From Tetracentron sinense (Eukaryota; Streptophyta; Magnoliopsida; Trochodendrales; Trochodendraceae), in the NCBI GenBank assembly GCA_015143295.1, contig CM026554.1:57597301-57661300 (forward strand): a stretch of 64,000 bases of DNA. Direction: 5' to 3'. Each line of letters starts with the position of its first letter. Position 1 is the stretch's first letter. The position numbers and the translations under genes were made by a program. Of the stretch, positions 11,307 through 22,797 are shown in pieces. Below the pieces are notes generated by a model. It had not been told where the DNA came from and searched no databases. It worked only from the letters and a program-made list of their open reading frames with translations.

Positions 11307-11695
11307 TCTTCTCTACTACTATAATGAGAATTTGAGGGTTGAGGCGTTGATTGAATTTTTATTTTTTAAATCTCTTGGAGGGATGAAGCGTTGATTGAGT
11401 TTTAGAATTTTAAAACTCTTAAAGATAACACATAACTTAATAACTGTAATCCTTTTATATAGCAATCGAATAGAGCACGATTCCTCAATTGAAATATCTC
11501 CTTTTATCTAACATCCACCCAATCTCTCTCTCTCTGCGATTTCAAAACCGATTTTATTTTACTATAATATGTTAATGTTTTACTGTAATTCCCAAATTAC
11601 CTCTTATCTATTTAAAGAATAGAATCATGCCAATTGTGATTGAACGGGAGAGTTCAATCTTTACTCTCACGTGCATCGCACGTGCCACCCGCTAG
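11307..11695 (+). mobile_element. Short non-autonomous Helitron (copy 1)
   Basis: The left end reads TCTTCTCTACTACTATAATG preceded by A. The right end is a perfect hairpin CACGTGC-ATC-GCACGTG-type stem (11668-11684) followed eight bases later by CTAG (11692-11695) and then T. This is the classic Helitron layout: 5' TC, 3' hairpin, CTRR, insertion between A and T. The same ends occur in inverted orientation at 30835-31088. No Rep/helicase coding, so it would depend on an autonomous element. Confidence 0.82.
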
Positions 11696-11874
11696 TATAG
11701 GAATAATTATACTCACCTCCATGAGGTTTGATGAAATTTCAGAAACCTCCCCTCTAGTTTCTTAAATTACATTGCCCTTCTTTGTCAAACTTTTAATATT
11801 ATCTAAAGTTATCATTTTCCCATTTTATCCCTATTACTTGATCGAGGAAAAGCTCAACCAAATATAAGATTTAC

Positions 11875-12565
11875 TCACCCTTAGGGTTTATCCATCTAAC
11901 TTTAGTTTTAGGGAAAAAATAACCTTAAGTTGGTTATGCTTAACCACAATTAAAAAGGGCTCCACAAGCTGCCATGTGTTGTGGTTAAGATTCACTCATC
12001 CCTATGATTCATTAATCTAACCTTGATTATAAGAAAATAAAATAAAAATATTAATCTTAGGTTAATTATGTTTAACCACAGTTAACGGATCTCTATAAGC
12101 CGTCACGTGTCCCTTTTAACACCCACTAACTATGGTTAAAACTCAGTCACCCCTAGGGTTCATCCATCAAACCTTGGTTTTTAGATAAAAAACCTTATGT
12201 ATGTTTAACCACATTTAAAGGGAGCTCTACAAGCCGCCACATGTCCCCTTTAACACCCACTAACTGTGGTTAAAATTCACTCACTCCTAGGATTTATCCA
12301 TTTAACCTTGATTTTTTTTAATAAAAAAAACTTAGGTTGATTATGCTTAACCACAATTAAAAGGGGCTCTACAATCCGCCACATGTCCCCTTTAACACCC
12401 ACTAATTGTGCTTAAGAGTCACTCACCCCTAGGGATTAATCCATCTAACCTTGCTTTTAAGGAAAAAAATAAAAATATTAACGTTAGGTTAATTATGTTT
12501 AACCATAGTGAAAGGATCTCTATAAGTCGTCATGTGTCCCTTATAATACCCATTAACTATGGTTA
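11875..12565. repeat. Tandem repeat, about 135-bp unit, inside TIR element
   Basis: About five copies of a unit with the order: ACTCACCCCTAGGGTT, ATCCATCTAACCTTG, an A-rich stretch, GGTTAATTATGTTTAACCAC, CTCTACAAGCCGCCACATGT, CCCTTTAACACCCACTAA, CTATGGTTAA. Unit starts are near 11875, 11992, 12141, 12277 and 12417, so spacing varies from about 117 to 149 bp. The SINE at 12580 landed in the sixth. Each unit contains opposed TTAACCA and TGGTTAA words and so can fold. The same words recur in the fold-back element at 13860-14105. Confidence 0.7.
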
Positions 12566-12579
12566 AGATTCACTAACCC

Positions 12580-12784
12580 TAACCCCAAAGGGGTGGACCA
12601 GTGGTTCCTAGGCCTTTCCCCAAGTGGGAGGTCTTGGGTTCCATTTCTCACTCCCCCTTTGGGGTCAGCCCTGCATGGGTTTATCCGGACTTACCTGGTG
12701 TGGCGGGTTGCGGGCTCACATCGCACCCTTGGGGATTAGTCTTAACCCAAAGGGTTGGGGACACCCCGAGTTCCAAAAAAAAAA
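12580..12784 (+). mobile_element. tRNA-derived SINE
   Basis: Starts around GGGGTGGACCAGTGGTTCC, containing a box-A-like segment (GTGGACCAGTGG), then a box-B-like segment GGGTTCCATTTCTC, and ends in a run of 10 A (12775-12784). It is flanked by direct duplications AGATTCACTAACCC (12566-12579 and 12784-12797). The organisation resembles Au-type plant SINEs known to me. Its insertion inside the tandem array of the TIR element makes it younger than that array. Confidence 0.8.
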
Positions 12785-13774
12785 GATTCACTAACCCCTA
12801 TAGAGTTCATCTAACATTGGTTTTTAGAAAAAAATATATATATACTTGATTTTGGAAATATATATTAACCTTAAGTATATATTATTAACCTTGGTTAGAA
12901 ACTAATTATCATTTATTTTATTGAATTAATTAACCTTGTGTTGAAAAAAGGATAATTTAGACATTTTAAAATGTTTAAATGATGACATCATCAAAATCTA
13001 TCCATAAAGTAACGCTAAACTTAAGAGAAGAGGGTATCTGTCACGAATAACCAAAGTTGAGGAGAGGACAATGTAATTTCAGAAACTAGAGGGGAGGTTT
13101 CCGAAATTTCACCAAACCTCAAGGGAGGTGAGTGTAATTTACCCAATAATATACTATACATATTTATTTGAAAAACCATAAAAATATTTTTTTATAAATG
13201 GTTCATAAACTCAAAGTATAAATTTGTCTAACTTAAAGAAAATATCAATGCATTTGATTACAAAATTTGACAAACAAAGATTGTTTTGAAACCTTATGGT
13301 TTGCTCAATTTCACAAACCGAACCATAAACTAGTTTGGGTTCGCTCGGTTTGCTACAACATACAACGAACTTGGTTACCCTCGTATAGTTCGACCATTGC
13401 TTTAATTAATTAAATGAAAAAGGGTTTTTTTAATGTGAAAATATTCCATTTGTAAATACCTCATTGCCTTTTGTCATTTTATAATATGTCTATTAAATCT
13501 TTTTACAAATCTGTCATTTGATTCATAAGTTAGTTAATAGATGTTAATTTTTATTTATGAAATGAGCATTTAAACCTTTTTATTTATGAAAAAAAAAAAC
13601 CCTTTTTATTTCAAGAGATTTGTAAAACTTTTCAAAAAGAAGTACTCGGAACTCCAACCCCAAGATCCCAACTCATATAAAAATATTCATATGTCAGGAG
13701 GCCCGTAAGCTAGAAGTTTTAGGTTTCTTTCAAACCACATAATCCTAATAGAGAGCGATTGAATAATGGGTGAT

Positions 13775-14205
13775 ATATGTTTAACTAAGGAGGCCATAGC
13801 ATGCATGCATGCGCACATTCCATTGAGTAGTAGTGTAGTACGTGCACACTCCTCAACTTGCGACGTGTACTTTTGGACACTCATTAACTGTGGTTAAGAT
13901 TTACTCACTCTTAAAGTTAAATAATTTAATATTAGTTACATAAAAAATATTTTAAAAAATTATCTTTGGTTATGATTCACTCACTCATGTGATTATTTTA
14001 AAAAAATATTTTTTTCCTAAAAATGAAGGTGAGATTATTTAATCGTAGGAGTGAGGGGTGAGTGAATTTTAACCACAATTAATGGATGTCAAATATGACA
14101 CGTGGTGAGCTGATAAGGTATGCTTGTACTGCCCAATAGGATGTGTACTGCCCAATAGGATATGCAAGCGCATGCTATTACCTCCTTAGTTAAATACTTT
14201 TGCAC
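13775..14205. mobile_element. Fold-back (inverted-repeat) element
   Basis: An outer pair, TTTAACTAAGGAGG (left) and CCTCCTTAGTTAAA (right), encloses a longer inner palindrome at about 13860-14105. The inner arms share CACTCATTAACTGTGG, TTAAGATTTACTCACTC and ACGTGT-type words with their reverse complements in GAGTGAATTTTAACCACAA and GACACGTGG. The inner arms are homologous to the 135-bp units in 11875-12565. No coding sequence. Possibly a MITE inserted in another MITE. Confidence 0.6.
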
Positions 14206-14361
14206 GCGTTTTGCAAAGAGGCTATGCATGCCCAAGTATAATACTAGGGCAGCAGGTTTTAATACTCGGGTAGCAGAGAAAATCTGTTGTCCTTTATGAA
14301 AGTAGAATATCTTGGAGGAACTCTAAACACTATTGCTCCTACTAAAGAAGACAAACACCCC

Positions 14362-14545
14362 ATTTATAAAGGGTGGTGTTAGGCGCACCCCACTTTATTA
14401 TGCGTACACCCCCTTTTTTATTTATTTTTAGGGTGCTATTAGGCACACCCCACTTTTTTATGATTATACCCCCATTAGTAAAAATTACTTGTTATACACC
14501 ATTAAAACCATAAAATTACTTGCACACACCAAAAATTAAAAAAAA
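14362..14545. mobile_element. Rearranged copy of small MITE
   Basis: Two partial units, AGGGTGGTGTTAGGCGCACC (14370) and AGGGTGCTATTAGGCACACC (about 14431), correspond to the two opposite ends of the intact MITE at 15607-15774 but lie in the same direction. The outermost words ATTTATAAAGGGTG here and the reverse complement CACCCTTTATAAAT at 15770-15783 are inverted, so 14362-15783 could also be read as one larger TIR element. Confidence 0.5.
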
Positions 14546-15606
14546 AAAGCTAGAAAATTTATAACTACACCCTAAGGTATAGGCATGTCTGTTTGGATGT
14601 ATTCTTTGTGAATAACAAAAAAAAACCAAGTAATCCAAGATATACCAAGTTGGGTGTGTTTAATTACCTTCCTCAAGCATCAAGCAATTTGAGACTGCTT
14701 ACGTAAGCACTGAGCACTCAAGAATTTTCAAAAAAACCAATCAATCCAAGATGCATCCTTGAATGAGAGAGACGATGATGTTCAGGGCTTTCACAGATAA
14801 TCAAAACCCACAAAAATGTCTTTCACAGATGATCAAAAACCCACAAAAAAAATTTAGATCTTAGATTGCTACTGCATGCCTACAATCAAAACCATATATT
14901 AGTTTCTCTTCAAAGAAACCATATGAATCTGACAACTATACCTGCTGTATCCGGTAGCGGAGGAAGACGGGCAGAGCGAAAGAAGCAAACGAAGTGCTGA
15001 GTAACTACACACCAATCACAATTTTAGGCATTACCTATATTAAGCAAGACCAACCAACAACAACAGGTTAGTCCCAGTAAAGCCCCTGACGGTGTATTTT
15101 TTTGAAAAGAGGCCCTTGGTAACGAGACATAAAGACTCCTTTCTTCAATCAATCTTCCCTATTCAGATTTTGTACATGTGTGACTTCTGTTTTATGTCGA
15201 TCATTCCTATTCATAAAACCATGTACCTTCCACCTCTTGTTGATATGAGTTTTTAGCCGGTACATACCAACTAACATTACTTGAGCATATCATGCAACAT
15301 TTTTGTTTTTTTTTATGATCGGCAGCTGAGAATCCAAACACACTGGTGTCTATAATATTCCTCAAACATCGACGATTCACATGGTAATATCAATAGAAAA
15401 ACTAGTGTTTAGATGAGAGAGTGCTTATCCAAGCACGATATAAGCATAAAATGATCTATCATTAATGCAATTACAAACATACAATGATACCAAGTCCAGC
15501 GGAGGAATGAGCATAGAGGAAGAACTAAGGAGAATGGCATGTCTTACCTCCAAGAAAATTTTGGGGTGCGGCTATTAAAAGGAGGGATAACTGAAATGGT
15601 AAAAAT
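14546..15606. other. Unassigned intergenic stretch
   Basis: No convincing reading frame, RNA gene or repeat was recognised. It contains a short local duplication (TTTCACAGATAATCAAAACC and TTTCACAGATGATCAAAAACC, near 14790 and 14820). If the outer inverted words at 14362 and 15783 mark one transposon, this is its interior. Confidence 0.4.
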
Positions 15607-15774
15607 AGGGTGGTGTTAGGTGCACCCCACTTTATTATGAGTACACCCCATTTACTATTTTATTTTATTTTTACGGGGTGTACAAGTAATTTTATGAATT
15701 TAAAGGTGTGCAATAAATAATTTTTTACTAATGGGTGCAGTCATCAAAAAGCGGGGTGCGCCTTAGAGCACCCT
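15607..15774. mobile_element. Small MITE, 168 bp
   Basis: Inverted ends of about 45 bp: AGGGTGGTGTTAGGTGCACC at the left and the reverse complement of AGGGTGCTCTAAGGCGCACC at the right, each followed by related words ending ACACCCCATT and GCACCCATT. No clear target-site duplication. A relative lies at 14362-14545. Confidence 0.7.
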
Positions 15775-15870
15775 TTATAAATTATGACATGGATCTCTCT
15801 GAAAGTAACATGGTTAAAGGATATGAAATATTTACAAAATTCTTTGGAATTAAAAAAGGTTAGTGGGGGT

Positions 15871-17547
15871 TGTGGGCACGGAAATTCACAGCCTTTCCTC
15901 CCTCCCGACACTAGATGTCGGTGTCGTACACGACAGCGAAGAAATGACGCTGAACTCGCTCAAATGGCTTTAGAAAGAAAAGAGTCGTCACCTTTTTTTA
16001 AGGGGGATGACAAGATCCCGAGATAGTCCAAGATAAGGGGCCTACGGTCCAGAGTAGTCTAGGTAAGAGAACCATTTAAGTCCTGGAGAAGGGTTAGGCA
16101 CCCCAGGACCCCCATCTAATGATGGTTACCTACTTATTAGGTTTAAGCCAAACATTTAAAATCATTTAAAATTTCCTAAACAATTAATAATTTGCAAATT
16201 AAGCACAATCAAGCATAGATGGGAGGTAAGAGTTCTATCATAGGTTGGGGTTGGGGTCGAACCCTGGCTCGGGCTGCCTACTTATCCGGTTAGTCAGAAT
16301 CAGACCCTAATAGTAGTTCGAGGTGGTGACTATTTTTATACTCATTCGGAGTGTTTGACAGTTATGACTCGTGCTTGAGTTGAGAGAAGCGGAGTTTGAG
16401 ATTTATAAATCTCATTTCAGAATTTGGTAGCGTGCCTAAGTGCTCATGGGGGAACGCTAGGGGGCGTTCAATTATTAGGGTAGATTGATTCATTTTGTAT
16501 TTTTTGTTTATTTGAATGTTTTTGTATTTTTATATATTTCAATTTTTTTGTATTTTTTAATGGTAGTTTATAATCTCATTTCGGATGACTAACTAACAGG
16601 GTTGGCAAGTTGTTTAGGGTTGAGAATTCACCTAAGTGCCCGAGGTAGGCAAAAAAGGAAAATAAACTACGGCCTAGTCCTATAAGTTGCACATACATAC
16701 ATACATGGATTAAATTACAAAACAAATACTTAGCCATTGTTAAAAGATAATCTAAGCCATGGCCAAAATGAAGCTAATGGGCCAAGGCCCATTGACCACT
16801 AATGGTCAATTGACTTTGGCTCAAAAACAAATTCTGAGAAATGATCCAAGGCCCAAAAACTATACATACACATGGAGGTAAAAAAAAAATATAATAAGGA
16901 GAAAGAGAATACATACCTGCGGCGGTTTTATGTGAAGGTCAATGATGGTGTGGCTGCTCTGCTGATCCAAAAGAAGAGAAAAGAATAGAAACTATCCTCT
17001 CAAACACTCAAATATACATAACCAGAGTATAAAAAATAAAAGAAAAATAGAAGGCTGGATCGTAGGTGGAGAGAGGACTGGCCGGATACACTTCATGCAG
17101 AGAGAGTTGGGGTGTTGCAGACATCCCTACTCTAACATACAGACCACATAAAATAATAAATAAATAAATCAAAATAGAAATCAAAATAAAAGTAATTGGA
17201 TAGGATAGGAGGAGAAAATACCAAATTTGGAATTATGGATTTTAAGAAAATGAGGATTGAAACTAGAGAATGTGACTGAGATAATACCTCAGGTGCGAAC
17301 TAGGGGGTGGTATGGAGCTGCAATGGTGCCGACTTGATATGGAGGTGACCGAAACTAGGGGATTGAATTCTCTAGAAAATTGATCTGAAATACACGGATC
17401 AAAACAAAGAAACAACAATAAAGAGAAATTAACAAAATAAAATGAAGAAATGAGAAACAAGAGGGTTTGATAGAGAAAGGATGAAATCAGGAAAATGAAA
17501 TCAAGGAGAAGAAATAGTAAAATTAAAAGAAAGAAAAATGGGGCAAG
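15871..17547 (-). mobile_element. Outer solo LTR, left (3') segment
   Basis: Plus-strand edge TGTGGGCACGG (15871), preceded by GGGGT. The matching other edge is GGGGTGTTTACA at 31144, followed by AGGGT, giving a 5-bp duplication with one mismatch. The two segments (15871-17547 and 29685-31144) are continuous once the 17548-29684 element is removed: ATGGGGCAAG continues into CAAAGATAG. By relation to the other LTRs here (shared words GGTGTTAGGCACCC and GGTTACCTACT) its sense is minus, so this is its 3' segment. About 2.9 kb without nested insertions. No coding sequence inside; Leu-rich frames near 17300-17580 are shadows. Confidence 0.72.
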
Positions 17548-19648
17548 TGTGAGCAATGGATTTTTCCGACCCACTTTCACAATGGTTGTTTGACTTGGGA
17601 GTCGCTACCTATTCATTCTTAGGAATAGGTCCCGAGATTGGATTTAAGGGTAACGGTCTTGATTAGAGTTAGGGTAAGTGGTTCGATTAAGTCCCGGAAA
17701 GGTGTTAGGCATCCTAGGACCCCCATTTTATAATGGTTACCTACTCCCTAAATTTAACCCAAATTAAAGTCAATATCAATGAAAATGCCTAAGTATTTAA
17801 AGTATGGTAATCCAAGAAAAAGAGAAAGCTAGGTAGGGTCGAACCCGGATAGGGTTGCCTACGTACTCACAAGGTGAGATCAGACCGAGCGTAGTTCTGC
17901 CACAAGGGCCCGTGCAAAGGATAGGGGGTGTGTGTGCATAAGAGTGGATTAGGGGTTAGCCCGATGGCTAGGGTTGATTGACCGGGGAGGTCAAGTGCAC
18001 AAGTGTTAAGTCTAACCGTAGTTAGAGGGGATTTAACCATCGTTAGGTGAGCTAACCAAAGCTAAGGAGGTCCTACAAGTCTCTTTTTGGTCTTTTTGTA
18101 TTTTTTATATTTTTTGGGGATATTTGAATGTTTTTGGTATTTTATTTGAATGTTTTTGGCATTTTGAGATTTTATCATGTTTTTTTGGATTTTCATATAG
18201 GTAGGGTTTTGGCAAACTTAACTAAAGTCAAATTTAACCCAAAAGAATTCCAAGGAGAGGTTAGGCTAAAAGATTGCATTTATGACATAAAGAGAGATAT
18301 TTACATTATGAATAGTAGATGTTCTATTGCCAAGACCTATTTTGTTAGATTTGTGTTGATGATAAATCAAATACAATTGTCTTAGCATGAGACATTTTGG
18401 ACAACATCCTCTTTCAAGTCCTTAAATCATTTTTTACTCATTCAAAATAAAACATGAAGAATAAGAAGAAAATGAAAAAAAAGACAAGTAGAGAAATTGA
18501 AAACTCATCCTCTCCATTTTAAGGTGATTCATTTACACCATTATAAATGATATAATGTCTTCCTAATGAAGGTTAGAGAGGGGATGAGCTTTCACAAAGA
18601 ATTCTAGAAAAATACTAGAATCCTCAAAAAGAAACAAAATGAAAAGAGAGTTATAGCTTTAGCTTCCACTCTCTATGGGCCTATCTATATCCACATTTGT
18701 GGGTACATAAAGAAAAAAAATATGTACATAAAAAAGGAGAATGTGGATCTCTCCTTGCTTTTGAGATGAGGTCTCTCTACACCATTAGATTGGTGTAGAG
18801 AGACTCAACTATGCTTGAGAAATGAGAGACCAAGAAGAGAAAATCAAATAGAAATGATATAAAAAAAAATGATAAAAGAATGAGTGTCTACTCCTCTAAG
18901 AATTCTTCTTCAATGCTCCAAGAGGTAGAGTTTTGTTTAGAGTCCACAAAGGAGGAGAGTTAGTAAAGAACTCTAAGCGTTTAGTCTTAGAATTCTTTCG
19001 AAACTCTAAACTTTAGTTTTTTCTCACTTCTTCAAATTCAAGAGAAACATAAGTGGGTGGGAACCTTCTAGGAGTCATGAGGGATGGATCTAAGGGGCTA
19101 AGAGATTGATATTTATAGGAAAACTAAGAGGTTGGATTGTGTCTTTTACATGGTGGATAAAATGAGGTAGTGGGTAAAGAGTTGAGTGTTGTAAGGTGAA
19201 TTGATAGGTTGAGTGTTGTAAGGAGTGTAAGAGAGTTGATGAGTTGAGTGTTGTAAGGGGTGTAAGAGAGTTGTAAGAAGTGTAAGAAAGTTGATGGGTT
19301 GAGTGAACTATAAGTTATATGGGCATGGGTTGTAGAATATAGGTTAGGTGGATATGGATATGTGGACTAGATCTTATAGATCATGAGTTATTAGTAGATG
19401 GGTCATGGTTATGGTTATTAGACTTTGACTTTGACATTTGGGCTTGGGCTATGGTAAATAAGCTTTGGCTTAGACAATTGGGTAATTGAGTTTCACTACT
19501 TGGGTTTGGGGTAATGAAATTTGATAATTGGACTTGATTGGGTTATTTGGGTATAAGTTTGGCCAAATGGGCTTGGGTTTTGGGTGAACATTGGAGCATT
19601 TGAAGAAGTGGGAAGAGTGATAGGGGGTGTAAAAATGGGGTGCTTACA
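17548..19648 (-). repeat. 3' LTR of the 12-kb Gypsy-type element
   Basis: Plus-strand edges TGTGAGCAATGG and GGGTGCTTACA. In minus sense it starts TGTAAGCACCCC and carries a TATA box (TATAAAT, about 19111-19118 on the plus strand). It is directly repeated at 27536-29684 over its whole length with scattered differences. The polypurine tract abuts its high-coordinate edge. Confidence 0.85.
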
Positions 19649-19664
19649 GCTGCCCCTCTTTGTC
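19649..19664 (-). other. Polypurine tract
   Basis: In minus sense, ACAAAGAGGGGCAGC lies immediately before the 3' LTR start (TGTAAGC). Position and purine content are those of the plus-strand primer used in LTR element replication. Confidence 0.75.
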
Positions 19665-19970
19665 GGAGGGTGCGGACAAGCAAACGACAAAGACTGAAAT
19701 CACTACCATTTTGCACCAAAAACCTGTGAAACTTTGAAAAGCACAAGAAGTGAGAATAAGCTAATCTAATCCTAAGTTAAGTTTGCCAAGATAAGAAGTT
19801 AAAGCGTTGGATATTAGTTTATAACCTATTTTCAAAGTGCTGCTGGGGATGAGGGTAAGTACATGATGGATAAGAAAAGAGAAGGTCGATCACACGACCG
19901 CTTTAACAGAGAAGAGGTGAGGGTTGATCATACAACCATTTCACTAGGATAGGATGCAAAACAGTGAATG

Positions 19971-20390
19971 GTGCAAGATTAGCGTCACTGGAGGCCGCAA
20001 CTGACATCCGGTCACACGACCGTGACAGTATACTCCTTTAATAGTGAGCTAGTACAACAAAAAAGAAATGATGAATGAAAAAATGAAGGTGATGAGTGCA
20101 AGACTAACATCACTGGAGGCTGTAACTGACATCCGGTCACACAGCCATGATAATATACTCCTTTAATAGTGAACTAGTCAAGCAGAAAAGAGATGATGAA
20201 TGCAAAAATAAAGGTGATAGGTGCAAGACTAACATTACTGGAGATCGTAACTGACATCCAGTCACATAACCGTGATAGTATACTCCTTTAATAGTGAGCT
20301 AGTCAAGCAGAAATGAGCTTCACAAAAGGCCGCAACTGAAATCCGGCTACACGACCGTTCCAGCATACTCCTTTAGTAGTGAAGGGGAAG
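19971..20390. repeat. Tandem array, 125-bp period
   Basis: Units start at 19971, 20096 and 20221 (exactly 125 bp apart), followed by a partial fourth. Each reads GTGCAAGACTAACATCACTGG, GACATCCGGTCACAC, GTATACTCCTTTAATAGTGA. The array lies in the region of the element where pol would be expected or in its 3' non-coding part. Confidence 0.8.
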
Positions 20391-20480
20391 ATGATGTTGC
20401 AAAAAACTGTCCGATTGTCCAACAAGGATAGTGAGGGTAAAGACATCCGCTCGACTGCTTCACCGAAGGATGCGACACTA

Positions 20481-20950
20481 TAGACAACCGCCTGATTGCC
20501 TTCTAGGGTAGCAAGATGATAGGGGTAAAGTTAGCCGCCCGATTGCTTCACCGAGATAGGATGAGATGCTGTAGACAACCGCTCCATTGCCTTCTAGGGT
20601 AGCAAGGTGATGGGGGTAAAGACAGCCGCCCGACTGCTTCACCGGAGATAGGATGCGACATTGTAGACAACTGCCCGATTACCTTCCAGGGTAACAAGAT
20701 GATGAGGGTAAAGACAGCCGCTCGACTGCTTCACCGAGATATGGGATACGACACTGCAGACAACCGCCCGATTGCCTTCCAGGGTTGCGAGATGATGAGT
20801 GTAAAGACAGCCGCCCGACTGCCTCACCGAGAAATGGGTGCAACGCTGAAGACAACTGCCCGATTGCCTTACAGGGTAGCAAGAGATGAGAGTGAAGACA
20901 GCCGTCCGACTGCTTCACTGGAGGTAGGTTGCAACGATAGAGGGGACAAT
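20481..20950. repeat. Tandem array, 91-93-bp period
   Basis: Units start at 20481, 20572, 20663, 20756 and 20849. Each contains AGACAACCGCCCGATTGCC, AGGGTAGCAAGATGATG, AAAGACAGCCGCCCGACTGC and TTCACCGAGATAGGATGC. Frames through it give repetitive peptides on both strands, which are by-products of the periodicity and not genes. Confidence 0.82.
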
Positions 20951-22797
20951 CGACCGATTGCCTCGCTGAGGATGAATTTGAACTGATAGTTGAGTAAGGT
21001 TTGTGAAGCAGGATGAAATTGAAAATGAGAGTGAGAGCCGTGGCCCTGAGCCATTGCACGAATCTTCTACCTCTCTGCAAATATAGCCTGATGGATTTGA
21101 CATACCCTCCAACTTAGATAACTTTATTGTATGTACTCGGCCTTCCCGGGATGTACCGATCTTCAAACATCTGTGTTATCGAGGATAGTTTGCCGACTTT
21201 GCTTCGCCATGGTTTCACTGCTCCTGTTGTGCTAGTGGGAATGAGTAGTTGACTTTGAACTGACTCTATCATGGGGAGTGAACCTTAAATGGTCAATGAC
21301 GCAAACAACTTGTTAACAAACTGACGATTTGACAGACAAGTGATGTGGCAGATTTGTTGAAAAGATTGATGGACTGACCGACAGGTGGTTTGGTGGTAGA
21401 CTGACAATTGACCAGTGGATTAACTGTGTCTGAGATTGCTTGCATTGGGAGACCTAGTTAGGTTCCTTTGCCTTTAGGTAAATGATTGTGTTGTGTTTGA
21501 TCATCTTTGTGGTAGATCTGCATTTGCTAGGGAATGATATTTGCAAAGCGTGTATTCATCTTATTTTTCCTTCTTTTGCCCCTGGGCCCTTATGGGTTTT
21601 CACTAGAACTGAGTTTACGTATTTGCGCGATAGCAGGTTGGATGACTCCTTACTATGCCCATGAAATTAAATTTTAGTTTATCCATTTTTTACCTCAGGG
21701 TCCCTTCGGGTTTTCACCAGGTCTGGGTATACAAGCTTTGCACTTTTCTTTGATAATTCTTCATTCTTCTCTCATCATTGTTTGTCGGTAGTGGAGATGA
21801 ATGCTTCTGACCATTTGATGCTCGAGTCCTTTCAAAGATCAAGGAGGGCTTAATTTTTAGGATGAAACGTGATTTAGTTAAAAACGAGATAAGACTCAAA
21901 GTTTCTGTTTTATCAAGGGTAGGGCACCCTATGGCATTTGTTTAGTTGCCAAAAATGGAACCAACTTCTACATTTTTTGTCTTTTGGTACAACTTCTGAC
22001 CAAGTACTTTTTTTTGTGTGCATAGTTTGTATTGTGAACATTTGCTGTGTTATGTGCTATGTTATGACTGAACCTGATTTCAGGCTGCCTACGTACCCAA
22101 ATAGGGATCAGGTCAAGATGTAATTCGACCACAAGGCCGCATTTGTTGGTTGCTTTTTGCTGGTTGTTCCTCTTTTGAATTGTCATTTTAACATTCAAGT
22201 GATGCCCTTGTGTGAGATTTTGAAAGAAAGACTATTTAGGCTCAACGGTATAACTAGCGGATATATATAGCATGGGTAGGCGAGGTATTGTGAGGGTTAT
22301 CAAAAGATGGTCTCTTATCCTTTTCTCGATTGGTCGAAAGCATGTATGGTCATTGCATCGCCTCGTTTTAGTTGATTTGACATTTGATGTCTCAGAGAAG
22401 TCTTCATTGTTCCTGTATTTGTCTTGATAATTGTTGAACTTTCCATTGAATGATCAAGTTGTCCATTGCGGGCATTAGAAACTAGTTTAGAACTAGTTCA
22501 ATTCTCAATTTAAGCATCTCAGAATACAATGGAGTTTGACTTAAAAGAGCAGTTTTATTAAAATAACAAAAGGGATAGACTTGACCTTAAAACAAACTAA
22601 ACAAGGACCACTAGCCGCTTGTTTGAATTGGACTGATGGTAGGGATTGATATAGGCCAACATGGCCGACAAAGGTACCGAGAAAAGAGGTACAAAGAGAG
22701 GCATGATAAAAAGTAGAGTTTGTTCAGAGTTTGGCGGTAGAACTATTCCGACTGAAGCGCCTTAGTTCGCAGGAGGAGCATGGTTGGGGAGAAGAGC
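20951..22797. other. Interior of 12-kb element, no coding recognised
   Basis: No protease, RT, RNase H or integrase motifs were seen on either strand. Two related segments about 113 bp apart, near 21574 and 21687, share GGGTTTTCAC and AGGGTCCCTTCGG-like words. Near 22077-22140 the words GGCTGCCTACGTACCC and GATCAGGTC resemble part of the LTR, perhaps an old LTR fragment. Confidence 0.5.

Larger units (their letters stand above)
11700..13144. mobile_element. Non-autonomous TIR transposon, Mutator-like
   Basis: Terminal inverted repeats of about 85 bp: the left arm has ACTCACCTCCATGAGGTTTG and AACCTCCCCTCTAGTTTCT, the right arm carries their reverse complements ending GTGAGTGTAATTTACCC. Ends of the type GGGTAAATTACACTCACCTCC are familiar from plant Mutator-like elements. 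Flanks GCTAGTATA and AATAATATA could be decayed 9-bp duplications (6 of 9 match). There is no transposase; the interior is a tandem repeat array plus a SINE. Superfamily is inference. Confidence 0.72.

Noticed and set aside
12601-12849. 82-codon plus-strand frame (Pro/Gly-rich start)
   Set aside because: It is the body of the SINE read as protein; the tRNA-like boxes, A-tail and flanking duplications explain the sequence.
17263-17580. Leu/Phe-rich 105-codon minus-strand frame resembling a membrane protein
   Set aside because: It is low-complexity purine-rich LTR leader read in reverse; no conserved motif.
20481-21166. Overlapping frames on both strands giving repetitive peptides rich in RLSPHSS- or TARLP-type words
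   Set aside because: They mirror the 91-93-bp tandem array and have no similarity to known proteins.
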